DNA of 64,000 nucleotides from Candidatus Yaniella excrementigallinarum. Its GTDB lineage: Bacteria; Actinomycetota; Actinomycetes; Actinomycetales; Micrococcaceae. The stretch is taken from contig DXHA01000027.1 in NCBI GenBank assembly GCA_019113675.1, positions 1 through 64,000 on the forward strand, given 5' to 3'. The notes under the pieces are model-generated. The model searched no databases and was not told where the DNA came from. It saw only the letters and a list, made by a program, of their open reading frames with translations. This document shows, piece after piece, positions 46,681-54,475 of this stretch (within the stretch, counting starts at the first letter, position 1; the number at the start of each line of letters is the position of its first letter). The translations under genes and the position numbers were made by a program.

Positions 46681-47112
46681 ATGGCCCCAAAGAAAAAGGT
46701 CGCCGGTCTGATTAAACTCCAGATCGAAGCGGGTGCAGCATCACCTGCTCCACCTGTTGGCCCAGCCCTAGGTCAGCACGGTGTCAACATGATGGAGTTC
46801 GTCAAGGCCTATAACGCTGAAACTGAATCCATGCGCGGTAATATCGTGCCGGTAGAAATTACCGTTTACGAAGACCGCTCATTTTCGTTCATTACCAAAA
46901 CCCCACCTGCTTCGCAGCTGATCAAAAAAGCTGCAGGTATCGCTAAGGGTTCTGGCACGCCACACACCGTGAAGGTTGGCAAAATTACGCAGGATCAGGC
47001 ACAAGAAATCGCCGAAACCAAAATGCGTGATCTAAACGCCAAGGATCTCGACGCCGCAACCAAAATTGTTGCCGGAACTGCCCGCTCCATGGGTATTACC
47101 GTCGAAGGCTAA
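46681..47112 (+). CDS. rplK: 50S ribosomal protein L11
   Basis: ATG 46681 (143 aa) follows AAGGA; the track ORF begins upstream at 46618 without support. [37 protein letters not shown] and the C-terminal rRNA-binding region [17 protein letters not shown] are typical. L11 forms the GTPase-associated centre with 23S rRNA. Confidence 0.97.
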   Translation: MAPKKKVAGLIKLQIEAGAASPAPPVGPALGQHGVNMMEFVKAYNAETESMRGNIVPVEITVYEDRSFSFITKTPPASQLIKKAAGIAKGSGTPHTVKVGKITQDQAQEIAETKMRDLNAKDLDAATKIVAGTARSMGITVEG

Positions 47113-47188
47113 CAACACTTCTCACATTTTACGTGGTAGGGCCGAGCGCGGCCCGACGACACCACAACTGCATAAGGAGAAAACGCAG

Positions 47189-47899
47189 ATGGCAAAGCGC
47201 AGCAAAGCATATAAGGCAGCCGCGGCGAAGGTCAAAGATCGCCTCTACGCGCCAGCTGAAGCAATTGCATTAGCAAAAGACGTCAACCCGTCGTCAAAAG
47301 ACACCACCGTTGAAATCGCAATGCGCCTGTCGGTAGACCCGCGCAAAGCAGACCAGATGGTTCGCGGTACCGCAAACTTGCCGCACGGGACTGGTAAAAC
47401 CGCACGCGTGGTCGTATTTGCAACCGGTGATAACGCAGCCGCGGCTGAAGAAGCCGGCGCAGACTATGTCGGTTCTGACGACCTGGTTGAACGTATTCAG
47501 GGTGGCTGGACTGACTTCGACGCCGCCGTTGCTTCACCAGACATGATGGGTCAGGTTGGCCGTCTCGGCAAAATCTTGGGTCCACGTAACCTGATGCCGA
47601 ACCCACGTACCGGTACCGTTACACCAAACGTGGCACAGGCGGTAAAAGACATCAAAGGCGGAAAAATCGATTTCCGCGTTGATCGTCACGCTAACTTGCA
47701 TTTCATTATTGGTAACACCAGCTTCACCGCTGAACAACTCACTGAAAACTACGCGACCGCGCTAGACGAGGTGCTTCGTCTCAAACCATCGGCTGCTAAG
47801 GGTCGTTACATCACAAAGACTACCGTGACCACTACCTTTGGTCCCGGTGTTCAGATTGATCCAAACGTGACTCGGATTCTAACCGACGACGAAGACTAA
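47189..47899 (+). CDS. rplA: 50S ribosomal protein L1
   Basis: ATG 47189 (236 aa) is behind AAGGAG; the track start at 47066 lies inside rplK. Conserved segments include [42 protein letters not shown] and [19 protein letters not shown]1 binds the stalk of 23S rRNA and usually represses its own operon. A strong terminator follows, so rplKA and rplJL are separate transcription units here. Confidence 0.97.
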   Translation: MAKRSKAYKAAAAKVKDRLYAPAEAIALAKDVNPSSKDTTVEIAMRLSVDPRKADQMVRGTANLPHGTGKTARVVVFATGDNAAAAEEAGADYVGSDDLVERIQGGWTDFDAAVASPDMMGQVGRLGKILGPRNLMPNPRTGTVTPNVAQAVKDIKGGKIDFRVDRHANLHFIIGNTSFTAEQLTENYATALDEVLRLKPSAAKGRYITKTTVTTTFGPGVQIDPNVTRILTDDED

Positions 47900-47924
47900 G
47901 ATATCCCCATATCGGGTAATGCAT

Positions 47925-47965
47925 AAAGCATCGGACCAGGAAGCTATTTCCTGGTCCGATGCTTT
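47925..47965. terminator. Strong bidirectional terminator after rplA
   Basis: A perfect 18-bp stem (AAAGCATCGGACCAGGAA and complement) with a 5-nt loop, followed by seven T. It separates rplA from a convergent gene. Confidence 0.97.
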
Positions 47966-47982
47966 TTTTGGATCCTAGGTAG

Positions 47983-48807
47983 TTATTGGGTTTCGAAAAA
48001 TACACCATCACCGAACATTGTCGGTGACAAGAGTATCTGCCCGTTTTCTACATCGTCGATGGGTACTTGGACACCGAAGTTTCCGGTTGCCGAAGCCCCC
48101 TCATACAGGGTCTCTGAACGGTTGAAATAATCTGGCACGATGACCATTTCTGCAGTGCTATCGAAGGAATTGCCATCGGGTGTAACGTATTCCACGCGTA
48201 TACCGCTAGGAGTATCGCCTGAAGGCTCGCTCCCCAAATAGGTGGCTGTCACATTAGCTGTAATGTAGCTATGGCCCTCATCAGGCTCGTCATTGAGCGT
48301 ATTTTCTGCCAACACGGCATCGGTGGCATCAAGATCGACGCTATTGACGGTGACTTCCCAGTCGCCTTCCGTAACAGTGGTGCCTAGTGCCAAAGGATTA
48401 TCCCGGCTACCTTCCTCACCCTGGTCAGCACCGTCATCTTCTACTGCGGCGTCGGCTTCGTCCGGAGCAGCGATTTGGGGTTCGTCGTTGAAGGCCTCAT
48501 CAATTGAAGTAGCCACCACTGCGAAAAATACAATGACTCCAATGACCGTACCAATAATAGAGATGATCAAAGCCGCGATACCCTGACCGCGCTTCTGATT
48601 CTTCAGAACTAGTGAAACAATGGACAGGACGAATGCGGCCGGTAGCAATACCCACGCCAATATCAGGGCGCCAGGAATCATTGCGAAGATAGCTCCAACC
48701 AGGGCGGTAATCAGTGCAATAATTCCTACGGTGTTCCGCTGCTTTGGGGCTTCTCCAGCGGGATAGGGGTGTTGAGACGGAGGACGTAAATCTGGGCCAG
48801 TTGTCAT
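47983..48807 (-). CDS. Membrane-anchored protein with DUF4190-like N-terminus and DUF4352-like Ig domain
   Basis: A 274-residue protein. A Pro-rich cytoplasmic start is followed by three spans (GIIALITALVGAIFAMIPGAL, then ILAWVLLPAAFVLSIVSLVL, then a third around IIGTVIGVIVFFAVV), an acidic linker (~110-135), and an extracellular beta-rich domain (EGDWEVTVNSVDLDATD, HSYITANVTATYLGSEP) of the DUF4352 type. Role unknown; such proteins sit at the envelope. It is divergent from a two-component system and shares its regulatory region, so it may be a target of that system. Confidence 0.75.
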   Translation of the reverse strand: MTTGPDLRPPSQHPYPAGEAPKQRNTVGIIALITALVGAIFAMIPGALILAWVLLPAAFVLSIVSLVLKNQKRGQGIAALIISIIGTVIGVIVFFAVVATSIDEAFNDEPQIAAPDEADAAVEDDGADQGEEGSRDNPLALGTTVTEGDWEVTVNSVDLDATDAVLAENTLNDEPDEGHSYITANVTATYLGSEPSGDTPSGIRVEYVTPDGNSFDSTAEMVIVPDYFNRSETLYEGASATGNFGVQVPIDDVENGQILLSPTMFGDGVFFETQ

Positions 48808-48870
48808 GATGACCTTTCGATGTGAGGAGTAAAGAGTGAACGCTCCTCACGTTATGAGCTAGCCAAATAT

Positions 48871-48917
48871 TACCCAACCACAAAATGGGTATACCCGCAT
48901 ACCCGACCGGGTATGAT
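48871..48917. promoter_or_regulatory. TACCC/GGGTA repeat array between the DUF4352-like gene and the two-component system
   Basis: TACCC occurs at 48871, 48892 and 48900, and GGGTA at 48887 and 48909. These form the palindromes GGGTATACCC (48887-48896) and ATACCC-GACC-GGGTAT (48899-48914). The latter runs into a plus-strand -10 TATGAT (48912-48917), and no -35 was seen, suggesting activator dependence. The copB operator near 13007 has the same ATACCC...GGGTAT arms and the same adjoining TATGAT. Confidence 0.5.
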
Positions 48918-48973
48918 TAGATCCCTGAAAGTGTGATCGCAGAACCTATGTCCGCTGGTTAGACTAAGCCATC

Positions 48974-50209
48974 ATGACGACAATGCCGACGAGACCTCGA
49001 TTTTGGTCTGTGCTACTGCAGATACTAGCCATCGCCACTATGGTATTCACAGGCTTGATCGTCAGCGTCCTCGGCGTCATTAGCACTCCGGAAAACTTTG
49101 TTGCTCCGAACATGCAAGAGCTTACTGATCTGGGCGCTATTCGGATGGGACTAGCTATGATGCTGTTGTGCCTAATCCCGTGGTATCGCAAAATTCCGCT
49201 GATACTAGTTATCGCTGGTGGGTTTTATGCTGTGGTCGCCCAGGGCGACCCATACGTGCTCAGTATCGGTTTGACGGTGTGGATTATTCGAGCAAACCAC
49301 CGATGGCAATGGATTATTGCCGGGTGTGGACTGGCTGCAATTGCTATTTCAGTCGGCTGGCAGGCCTATGCTGTTTGGCGTCTTGAAGACTATGCAGAAC
49401 CAGCCGAAGCCATGCTGATTGTCTTCACACTAGGGTTTGGCGCTATCGGATTGGTCTTGTCCATCGCATTACTTATTCGCCAACGTCGCAGAATCAGCCT
49501 GGCCCATGCCGAGGTTGAAGCAGTGGAGCATGATCGAGAAATCATTTCATCACAAATGACGCGGCAAACTGAACGAGAATACCTCGCTAGGGAAGTGCAC
49601 GATACTCTGGCACAGCGGCTGACCGCTTTATCATTGCAGACCGGCCAGATGCAGAAATCTTTGGATACTAATGATGAAACAGAACTAGCGAATGCATTAG
49701 CCGAAACCAAACAGTATTCCGACCAAGCACTGCGTGATCTGCGCTCTCTGGTGACTTCTCTACGAGACCAAGGGGAACTAGAACCCCTTGTCCCAGCTGC
49801 CCCACCAAGTGGTTTTGATGACTTGCGTGCCCTCCTTGAGGATGCCGCCAGCGAGGGCGTAACGATTCATTCACAAATCCTGCTGAATAATTATGATTCA
49901 GCTCCCGAGGAGTTGCAACGAGCCGTAATACGCATCAGCCAAGAGGCATTAACCAATGTGCTGCGCCATAGTGCGGACAATACAGTCCAGCTTCGCATTG
50001 AAGGACAGCCCGGCCAAGAGCTATTTCTTGAGTTCATCAATAGAACGGCCCACAAATCACAATTCCCCGAGGGCAGCGGTACGGGACTACTTGGCATCAA
50101 AGAACGAGCCCACCTGGTAGGTGGTACTGCTGAGCAAAAAACCAGCGACGACCACTTTCTGCTGCAAGTCCACCTGCCATGGCCCGATGAAGCGCTTGCC
50201 GAACGTTAA
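48974..50209 (+). CDS. Two-component sensor histidine kinase (NarL/LiaS-type, HisKA_3)
   Basis: A 411-residue kinase. About five to six N-terminal spans (to ~residue 175) with little extracellular sequence form an intramembrane-type sensor. A coiled-coil linker leads to the HisKA_3 box REVHDTLAQRLTALSLQTGQMQ with the phospho-acceptor His (~208). The ATPase domain has ISQEALTNVLRHSA (N box) and GSGTGLLGIKERAHLVGG (G box). It phosphorylates the adjacent regulator. The signal is unknown; intramembrane sensors of this class often follow cell-envelope stress. It interrupts the usual rplA-rplJ neighbourhood. Confidence 0.92.
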   Translation: MTTMPTRPRFWSVLLQILAIATMVFTGLIVSVLGVISTPENFVAPNMQELTDLGAIRMGLAMMLLCLIPWYRKIPLILVIAGGFYAVVAQGDPYVLSIGLTVWIIRANHRWQWIIAGCGLAAIAISVGWQAYAVWRLEDYAEPAEAMLIVFTLGFGAIGLVLSIALLIRQRRRISLAHAEVEAVEHDREIISSQMTRQTEREYLAREVHDTLAQRLTALSLQTGQMQKSLDTNDETELANALAETKQYSDQALRDLRSLVTSLRDQGELEPLVPAAPPSGFDDLRALLEDAASEGVTIHSQILLNNYDSAPEELQRAVIRISQEALTNVLRHSADNTVQLRIEGQPGQELFLEFINRTAHKSQFPEGSGTGLLGIKERAHLVGGTAEQKTSDDHFLLQVHLPWPDEALAER

Positions 50210-50240
50210 GCCCATCTCTTCTCGATGCTAAGCTTTCGGT

Positions 50241-50912
50241 GTGTCTACGAGGGTCTTGATAGTCGATGACGAAACAATGACGCTGCGCAATCTTGCCGCG
50301 ATTGTATCCGAGGATCCTTCGTTGCACGTCGTGGCAACCGCCCAAAATGGTGTCGATGCGCTCCAACAAATACGGGATCAACGACCTCATGTTGTAATCA
50401 TGGATTTATATCTGCCCGGCGAGTTTGATGGGGTCGAAGCGATTCGCCGCATCCAAAACTTATTAGCACCGCCAGTGGTTGTTGCGGCAACAAGTTTTGA
50501 TCTGGAATCGTACACTCGAGGTGCTTTGGACGCCGGCGCCGTCGGCTTCATTTTGAAAAACGACGCCGAGACACTCCTTACTCCAGCAATCCATGCGGCA
50601 GCTGCTGGTGACCCAATCGTTTCCCCACAGACCACAAGCAGACTGATCAAAAATTTTCTGCAGCCCAGTACTGGACCGGAGATCGCTCGAGCCCGAGAAC
50701 GCATTGCAAGCCTTTCCGATCGCGAATTGCAAGTGGCCACTATGATTGGCAACGGCAAGGTATATAAGCAAATTGCTGCGGAACTGCATATTGCCCCAGA
50801 TACCGTCAAATCAACTGTTATGAAGGCGATGCACAAAATTGGGGCCGACAATGGTGCACAGTTAGCCTTCCGGGTAGGACAGGCACGTTTAGATATTGAC
50901 CAGCAACAGTAA
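50241..50912 (+). CDS. Two-component response regulator, NarL/FixJ family
   Basis: A 223-residue regulator, GTG start. The receiver has VLIVDDE, the phosphorylated Asp in VVIMDLYLPGEFDG (~54) and the switch/Lys region GFILKNDAE. The C-terminal LuxR-type HTH is LSDREIQ-like LSDRELQVATMIGNGKVYKQIAAELHIAPDTVKSTVMKAMHKIG. It follows the kinase gene by 31 nt and is the expected partner. The repeats upstream of the kinase are candidate binding sites for autoregulation. Confidence 0.93.
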   Translation: MSTRVLIVDDETMTLRNLAAIVSEDPSLHVVATAQNGVDALQQIRDQRPHVVIMDLYLPGEFDGVEAIRRIQNLLAPPVVVAATSFDLESYTRGALDAGAVGFILKNDAETLLTPAIHAAAAGDPIVSPQTTSRLIKNFLQPSTGPEIARARERIASLSDRELQVATMIGNGKVYKQIAAELHIAPDTVKSTVMKAMHKIGADNGAQLAFRVGQARLDIDQQQ

Positions 50913-51031
50913 CCGATTTGCAAACCATGGCTTGAAGTCGGTAAAGTAACTTCTACCGAAGACCGCCGGTCGTCGTTTTGCCTGTGTTAAATAGGCTTTA
51001 GACTGTAAAGCTCATATCATGAGCGGCCCGC

Positions 51032-51117
51032 GCAGGTGAACACGACAGCATAGACCGACTGCGGTATTAAAGCAGTACAGTATCTTTGCGCCCTGTGCAC
51101 CTGCACGGGGCGCTTTT
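51032..51117 (+). ncRNA. L10 leader (rplJL attenuator)
   Basis: GCAGGTG (51032-51038) can pair with CACCTGC (51098-51104), the conserved stem of the ribosomal protein L10 leader. The same CACCTGC belongs to the terminator GCGCCCTGTGC-ACCT-GCACGGGGCGC (51088-51113) followed by TTTT. The two structures exclude each other. L10(L12)4 binding is expected to decide between them and so control rplJL expression. Confidence 0.85.
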
Positions 51118-51157
51118 GTGTTTGAGTGACCGGCATATCCACGAAGGAAGGAGTGCC

Positions 51158-51679
51158 ATGGCGAATGCTGAAAAAGTGGCAGCCGTGGAAGAGCTTACGG
51201 ACCTATTCCGTAACTCATCCTCAGCTGTTGTCACAGAATACCGTGGTCTCACCGTAGAAGAGATCACGGAGTTACGCCGTGATCTGGGTGAGAACGCTAC
51301 TTACGCCGTGGCGAAAAATACGCTGACTGCCATTGCGGCAGAAAAGGCAGGCATTACTGCCCTCGAGGGCAAACTTACCGGTCCTACCGCAATCGCATTC
51401 GTCTCCGGTGAGACCGTAGACGTTGCGAAAGTTGTGCGTGATTTCGCCAAGAAACACAACAAGCTGGTAATCAAGGGTGGCTACATGGAAGGCCAGCCCC
51501 TTGAAGAATCAGATGTTATTCAGCTGGCTGATCTTGAGTCTCGCGAGACTCTGTTGTCGATGATGGCTGGTGCAATGAAAGGCTCCCTATCCAAGGCTGC
51601 CGCAACATTCCAGGCCCCAATCGAAAAAGCTGTTCGCCTCACAGAAGCGTTGCGCGAAAAGCAAGACGAAGCCGCCTAA
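51158..51679 (+). CDS. rplJ: 50S ribosomal protein L10
   Basis: ATG 51158 (173 aa) follows GGAAGGAG; the track start at 51086 lies in the leader. Typical segments are SSAVVTEYRGLTVEEITELRRDL, YAVAKNTLTAIA and LASLMAGA-like LLSMMAGAMKGSLSKAAATFQAP. L10 anchors L7/L12 dimers to the ribosome stalk and regulates its own leader. Confidence 0.96.
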   Translation: MANAEKVAAVEELTDLFRNSSSAVVTEYRGLTVEEITELRRDLGENATYAVAKNTLTAIAAEKAGITALEGKLTGPTAIAFVSGETVDVAKVVRDFAKKHNKLVIKGGYMEGQPLEESDVIQLADLESRETLLSMMAGAMKGSLSKAAATFQAPIEKAVRLTEALREKQDEAA

Positions 51680-51742
51680 TTTTAGGCACCGCGTGTGCCG
51701 TAAACCTCAACACAAGACTTTTACCGCAAAGGAGCCAAGACC

Positions 51743-52129
51743 ATGGCAAAACTGTCCACTGAAGAACTGTTGGATGCTTTCAAAGAGCTGTCCCTGCTAG
51801 AACTGTCCGAATTCATCAAGGCTTTCGAAGAAGAATTCGACGTAACCGCTGCTGCTCCAGTCGCAATGGCTGCTGCCCCAGCAGGTGGCGGCGAAGACAC
51901 TGGTGAAGCTGAAGAGCAGACCGAATTCGACGTTGTTCTCGAATCCGCAGGCGATGCCAAGATCGGTGTTATTAAAGAAGTACGTGCACTGACTTCCCTG
52001 GGTCTGAAAGATGCAAAAGACCTGGTCGATGGTGCTCCAAAGCCTGTTCTGGAAGGCGTCGACAAGGCTGCTGCCGATGCTGCCAAGGAAACTCTGGAAG
52101 GCGCAGGCGCTACCGTTACCCTGAAGTAA
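51743..52129 (+). CDS. rplL: 50S ribosomal protein L7/L12
   Basis: A 128-residue acidic protein: N-terminal dimerisation helix region ([31 protein letters not shown]), an Ala/Gly/Pro hinge (~38-55), and the C-terminal factor-binding domain ([30 protein letters not shown]). AAAGGAG precedes it. Instead of leading into rpoB, as is usual, it is followed by a terminator and a molybdenum-cofactor cluster. Confidence 0.97.
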   Translation: MAKLSTEELLDAFKELSLLELSEFIKAFEEEFDVTAAAPVAMAAAPAGGGEDTGEAEEQTEFDVVLESAGDAKIGVIKEVRALTSLGLKDAKDLVDGAPKPVLEGVDKAAADAAKETLEGAGATVTLK

Positions 52130-52178
52130 GCTTCAGCTGTATACGGTCAGCATCAGTTCTGATGTAACTTTCGTTTCG

Positions 52179-52202
52179 GCCCCGCTGCATTTGTAGCGGG
52201 GC
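52179..52202 (+). terminator. Terminator after rplL
   Basis: An 8-bp GC-rich stem (GCCCCGCT / AGCGGGGC) with an 8-nt loop is followed by TGAAATATTTA. The T-run is imperfect. It may also serve the convergent mobA gene. Confidence 0.65.
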
Positions 52203-52210
52203 TGAAATAT

Positions 52211-52843
52211 TTAACTGACATTTTCAATGCCGGCGTCAATTACATCTTGATACGTATCCAGATCAGTAACAGCGTTAGCTTCGACATCAACCACGCGATA
52301 CTTTATATGGTTGAGCGTTTGCATAATCCCAGCATCCAGCACACGTTTGGCAAATAATTGCTCAGCAACACAACGTGGCCAATAAGAGAAAAGAGGCTGC
52401 AATTTGCCGGCGGACCGCGCAATGGCTACTTGTGTTCTCTGCAGGTCATCCAAGTGATGCTCAACCAGATGTTCGATACCCTCGCCGATAAACGGCATAT
52501 CAGCGCCAAACAGAAAAACACCTTCGGTGGGCGAAGCCGGCCCGAACCGTTGGGTGAAATGCCGTAGGCCCGCTTGCACCGCCATATATGGTCCAGATTG
52601 TGGAGGATCTTCAAAGACCGTGGGGATGCTTCCGGTCGGCAGCGTATCGGGTCCAACAACAACCGTCTGTTCGGCGGACACCCATTGTGTCACTTCGTTT
52701 ATGACTCGCGTAATGACGCGTTTTCCCTCCAGCACCAGCAGCGGTTTATCCTGCATGGATCTGGGGCTGGTTTTATGGAGTCGTGATGATTTACCGCCAG
52801 CAAGAATGATCGCGAAAAGCGCTGGATCTTTCGGCGGGTTCAT
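52211..52843 (-). CDS. mobA: Molybdenum cofactor guanylyltransferase-like NTP transferase
   Basis: A 210-residue nucleotidyltransferase with the signature FAIILAGGKSSRLHK, PLLVLEGKRVITRVINEV and the metal-binding Asp in FLFGADMPFI. In this setting it most likely attaches GMP (or CMP) to molybdopterin. It lies 2 nt after moaA on the same strand. Confidence 0.88.
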   Translation of the reverse strand: MNPPKDPALFAIILAGGKSSRLHKTSPRSMQDKPLLVLEGKRVITRVINEVTQWVSAEQTVVVGPDTLPTGSIPTVFEDPPQSGPYMAVQAGLRHFTQRFGPASPTEGVFLFGADMPFIGEGIEHLVEHHLDDLQRTQVAIARSAGKLQPLFSYWPRCVAEQLFAKRVLDAGIMQTLNHIKYRVVDVEANAVTDLDTYQDVIDAGIENVS

Positions 52844-52845
52844 GG

Positions 52846-53868
52846 TTAGCCACCGATGGCGCTCATGGTACGCTCTGGCTGCACAAAACCAGGCATGCCT
52901 AAACCAGTCTTTGTCTGCCCGTGGGCTTTAGGCTTGTGCCACATTGCCTGGCGCCAGGCATCAGCAATCGCCTCATCAGAGGAACCATCACGTAGTAGGT
53001 CCATCAGATCAGTCTCCGTATGGGAGAACAAACAAGAACGGATTTTTGCGTCCGCGGTAATTCGGGTACGCGAGCATTCCGAACAGAAAGGTTCTGTCAC
53101 CGAAGCGATAATGCCAACGGTGCCTAATAGTCGGCCGCTGGAGGGCTCGGTGACGTTGAAAAGTTCTGCCGGTGCCGACCCCCGTGGCTCTTCGTGTGGT
53201 GTTAATGTGTATCTTTGAGAAATCTGGTCTCGGATCTCCTGTGCTGTGACCATATTGGCTCGAGTCCAATTATGGTCAGCATCCAAGGGCATCTGTTCAA
53301 TGAAACGTAGCTTATAGCCATGCTCCAGTGTCCAAGTAAGTAATTCGGTGGCCTCATGATCGTTGATGCCACGCAACAGCACCGCATTGATCTTGATCGG
53401 GGATAGACCAGCTGCCTTGGCAGAATGTAAGCCGGACAGTACCTTGGTCAGCCGATCACGCCGAGTAATCTTGGCAAAGGTTTCTGGGCACACCGTATCT
53501 AACGAAACATTGATTCGGCTTAGGCCAGCGGATACAAGGTCATCGATCTTGCGCTCAAGGTTGATGCCGTTGGTCGTCATCGATAAATCGACCTGGGGAT
53601 GACGGGTATGTATCCCGTCGAGGATATCTACCAGATCGGCCCGAACTAGTGGTTCCCCGCCGGTAAATCGAATCTCTTCGATGCCTAAGTGGCTGATAGC
53701 AATATCGGCCAAACGAACGATTTCGTGTCCGGCCAGCATGTCATCCTTTTTCAACCAATCGAGGCCTTCTGCCGGCATGCAATAACGGCAGCGCAGATTG
53801 CATTTATCAATTAACGACATACGAAGGTCGGTGGCGGTACGGCCGAACTGATCAATCAAGCCTGACAA
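52846..53868 (-). CDS. moaA: GTP 3',8-cyclase (molybdenum cofactor biosynthesis)
   Basis: Radical-SAM enzyme starting molybdopterin synthesis from GTP. The 340 residues show the SAM cluster motif CNLRCRYCM (~24-32), FTGGEPLVR, the second [4Fe-4S] ligands in FCSECSRTRITADAKIRSCLFS, and the C-terminal Gly-Gly (MSAIGG) needed for catalysis. It is divergent from moaC across a 109-nt gap. Confidence 0.96.
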   Translation of the reverse strand: MSGLIDQFGRTATDLRMSLIDKCNLRCRYCMPAEGLDWLKKDDMLAGHEIVRLADIAISHLGIEEIRFTGGEPLVRADLVDILDGIHTRHPQVDLSMTTNGINLERKIDDLVSAGLSRINVSLDTVCPETFAKITRRDRLTKVLSGLHSAKAAGLSPIKINAVLLRGINDHEATELLTWTLEHGYKLRFIEQMPLDADHNWTRANMVTAQEIRDQISQRYTLTPHEEPRGSAPAELFNVTEPSSGRLLGTVGIIASVTEPFCSECSRTRITADAKIRSCLFSHTETDLMDLLRDGSSDEAIADAWRQAMWHKPKAHGQTKTGLGMPGFVQPERTMSAIGG

Positions 53869-53881
53869 TGACTGCTCCTAG

Positions 53882-53903
53882 CCGTATAAACCAAGGTATA
53901 CGG
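53882..53903. promoter_or_regulatory. CCGTATA-N8-TATACGG palindrome between moaA and moaC
   Basis: A perfect inverted repeat of 7-bp arms lies 14 nt upstream of the moaA start in the shared moaA/moaC control region. Its size and AT-rich inner parts recall ModE-type operators, but no regulator is shown to bind it. Confidence 0.45.
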
Positions 53904-53977
53904 AATGTTGCGAACGTAAACTGGAGTGTAGATTTATAGTTAGTCTAGACCCTCAGTTTTGTGGGCGAAAGGGATCG

Positions 53978-54475
53978 ATGGAGCAAAAACTAAGCCACGT
54001 TCGTGCCGATGGTTCCGCGCATATGGTAGACGTTACCGAAAAAAATACCACGTCAAGATCTTCTCGTGCGCAAGCCCTGGTGCAGACACGTTCCGAAGTC
54101 GTGCAATTAATTATGGATGCCGGACTGCCAAAAGGTGATGCATTGCCCGTCGCGCGGGTAGCGGGCATTATGGCTGCGAAAAAGACTTGGGAAACCATCC
54201 CGTTATGCCATCCGATCCCACTAGGCAGGATCACGGTAGATTTCGAAGCTGACACTGATGCCGGTGTATTGCGAGTGCTTACGCTGGTAAAAACCACTGG
54301 AGTAACCGGGGTGGAGATGGAAGCACTGTCTGCCGCTTCCACAGCTGCGTTGACGGTCTACGACATGATTAAAGCCGTGGATGCCCGTGCGGTGCTGACT
54401 GATATTAAAGTGCTAGAGAAAACCGGCGGGAAATCTGGCGACTGGACTGCCGAGCCGGCCGGAGAGACCCCATGA
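53978..54475 (+). CDS. moaC: Cyclic pyranopterin monophosphate synthase
   Basis: MoaC converts the MoaA product to cyclic pyranopterin monophosphate. The 165 residues contain [12 protein letters not shown], the active-site stretch [43 protein letters not shown] and the Lys in [11 protein letters not shown]. Its stop overlaps the start of the next gene (ATGA). Confidence 0.97.
   Translation: MEQKLSHVRADGSAHMVDVTEKNTTSRSSRAQALVQTRSEVVQLIMDAGLPKGDALPVARVAGIMAAKKTWETIPLCHPIPLGRITVDFEADTDAGVLRVLTLVKTTGVTGVEMEALSAASTAALTVYDMIKAVDARAVLTDIKVLEKTGGKSGDWTAEPAGETP

Noticed and set aside
53869-53977. Molybdenum cofactor riboswitch upstream of moaA
   Set aside because: The 109-nt divergent gap is too short for the known aptamer on either strand together with promoters, and its conserved pattern was not recognised.
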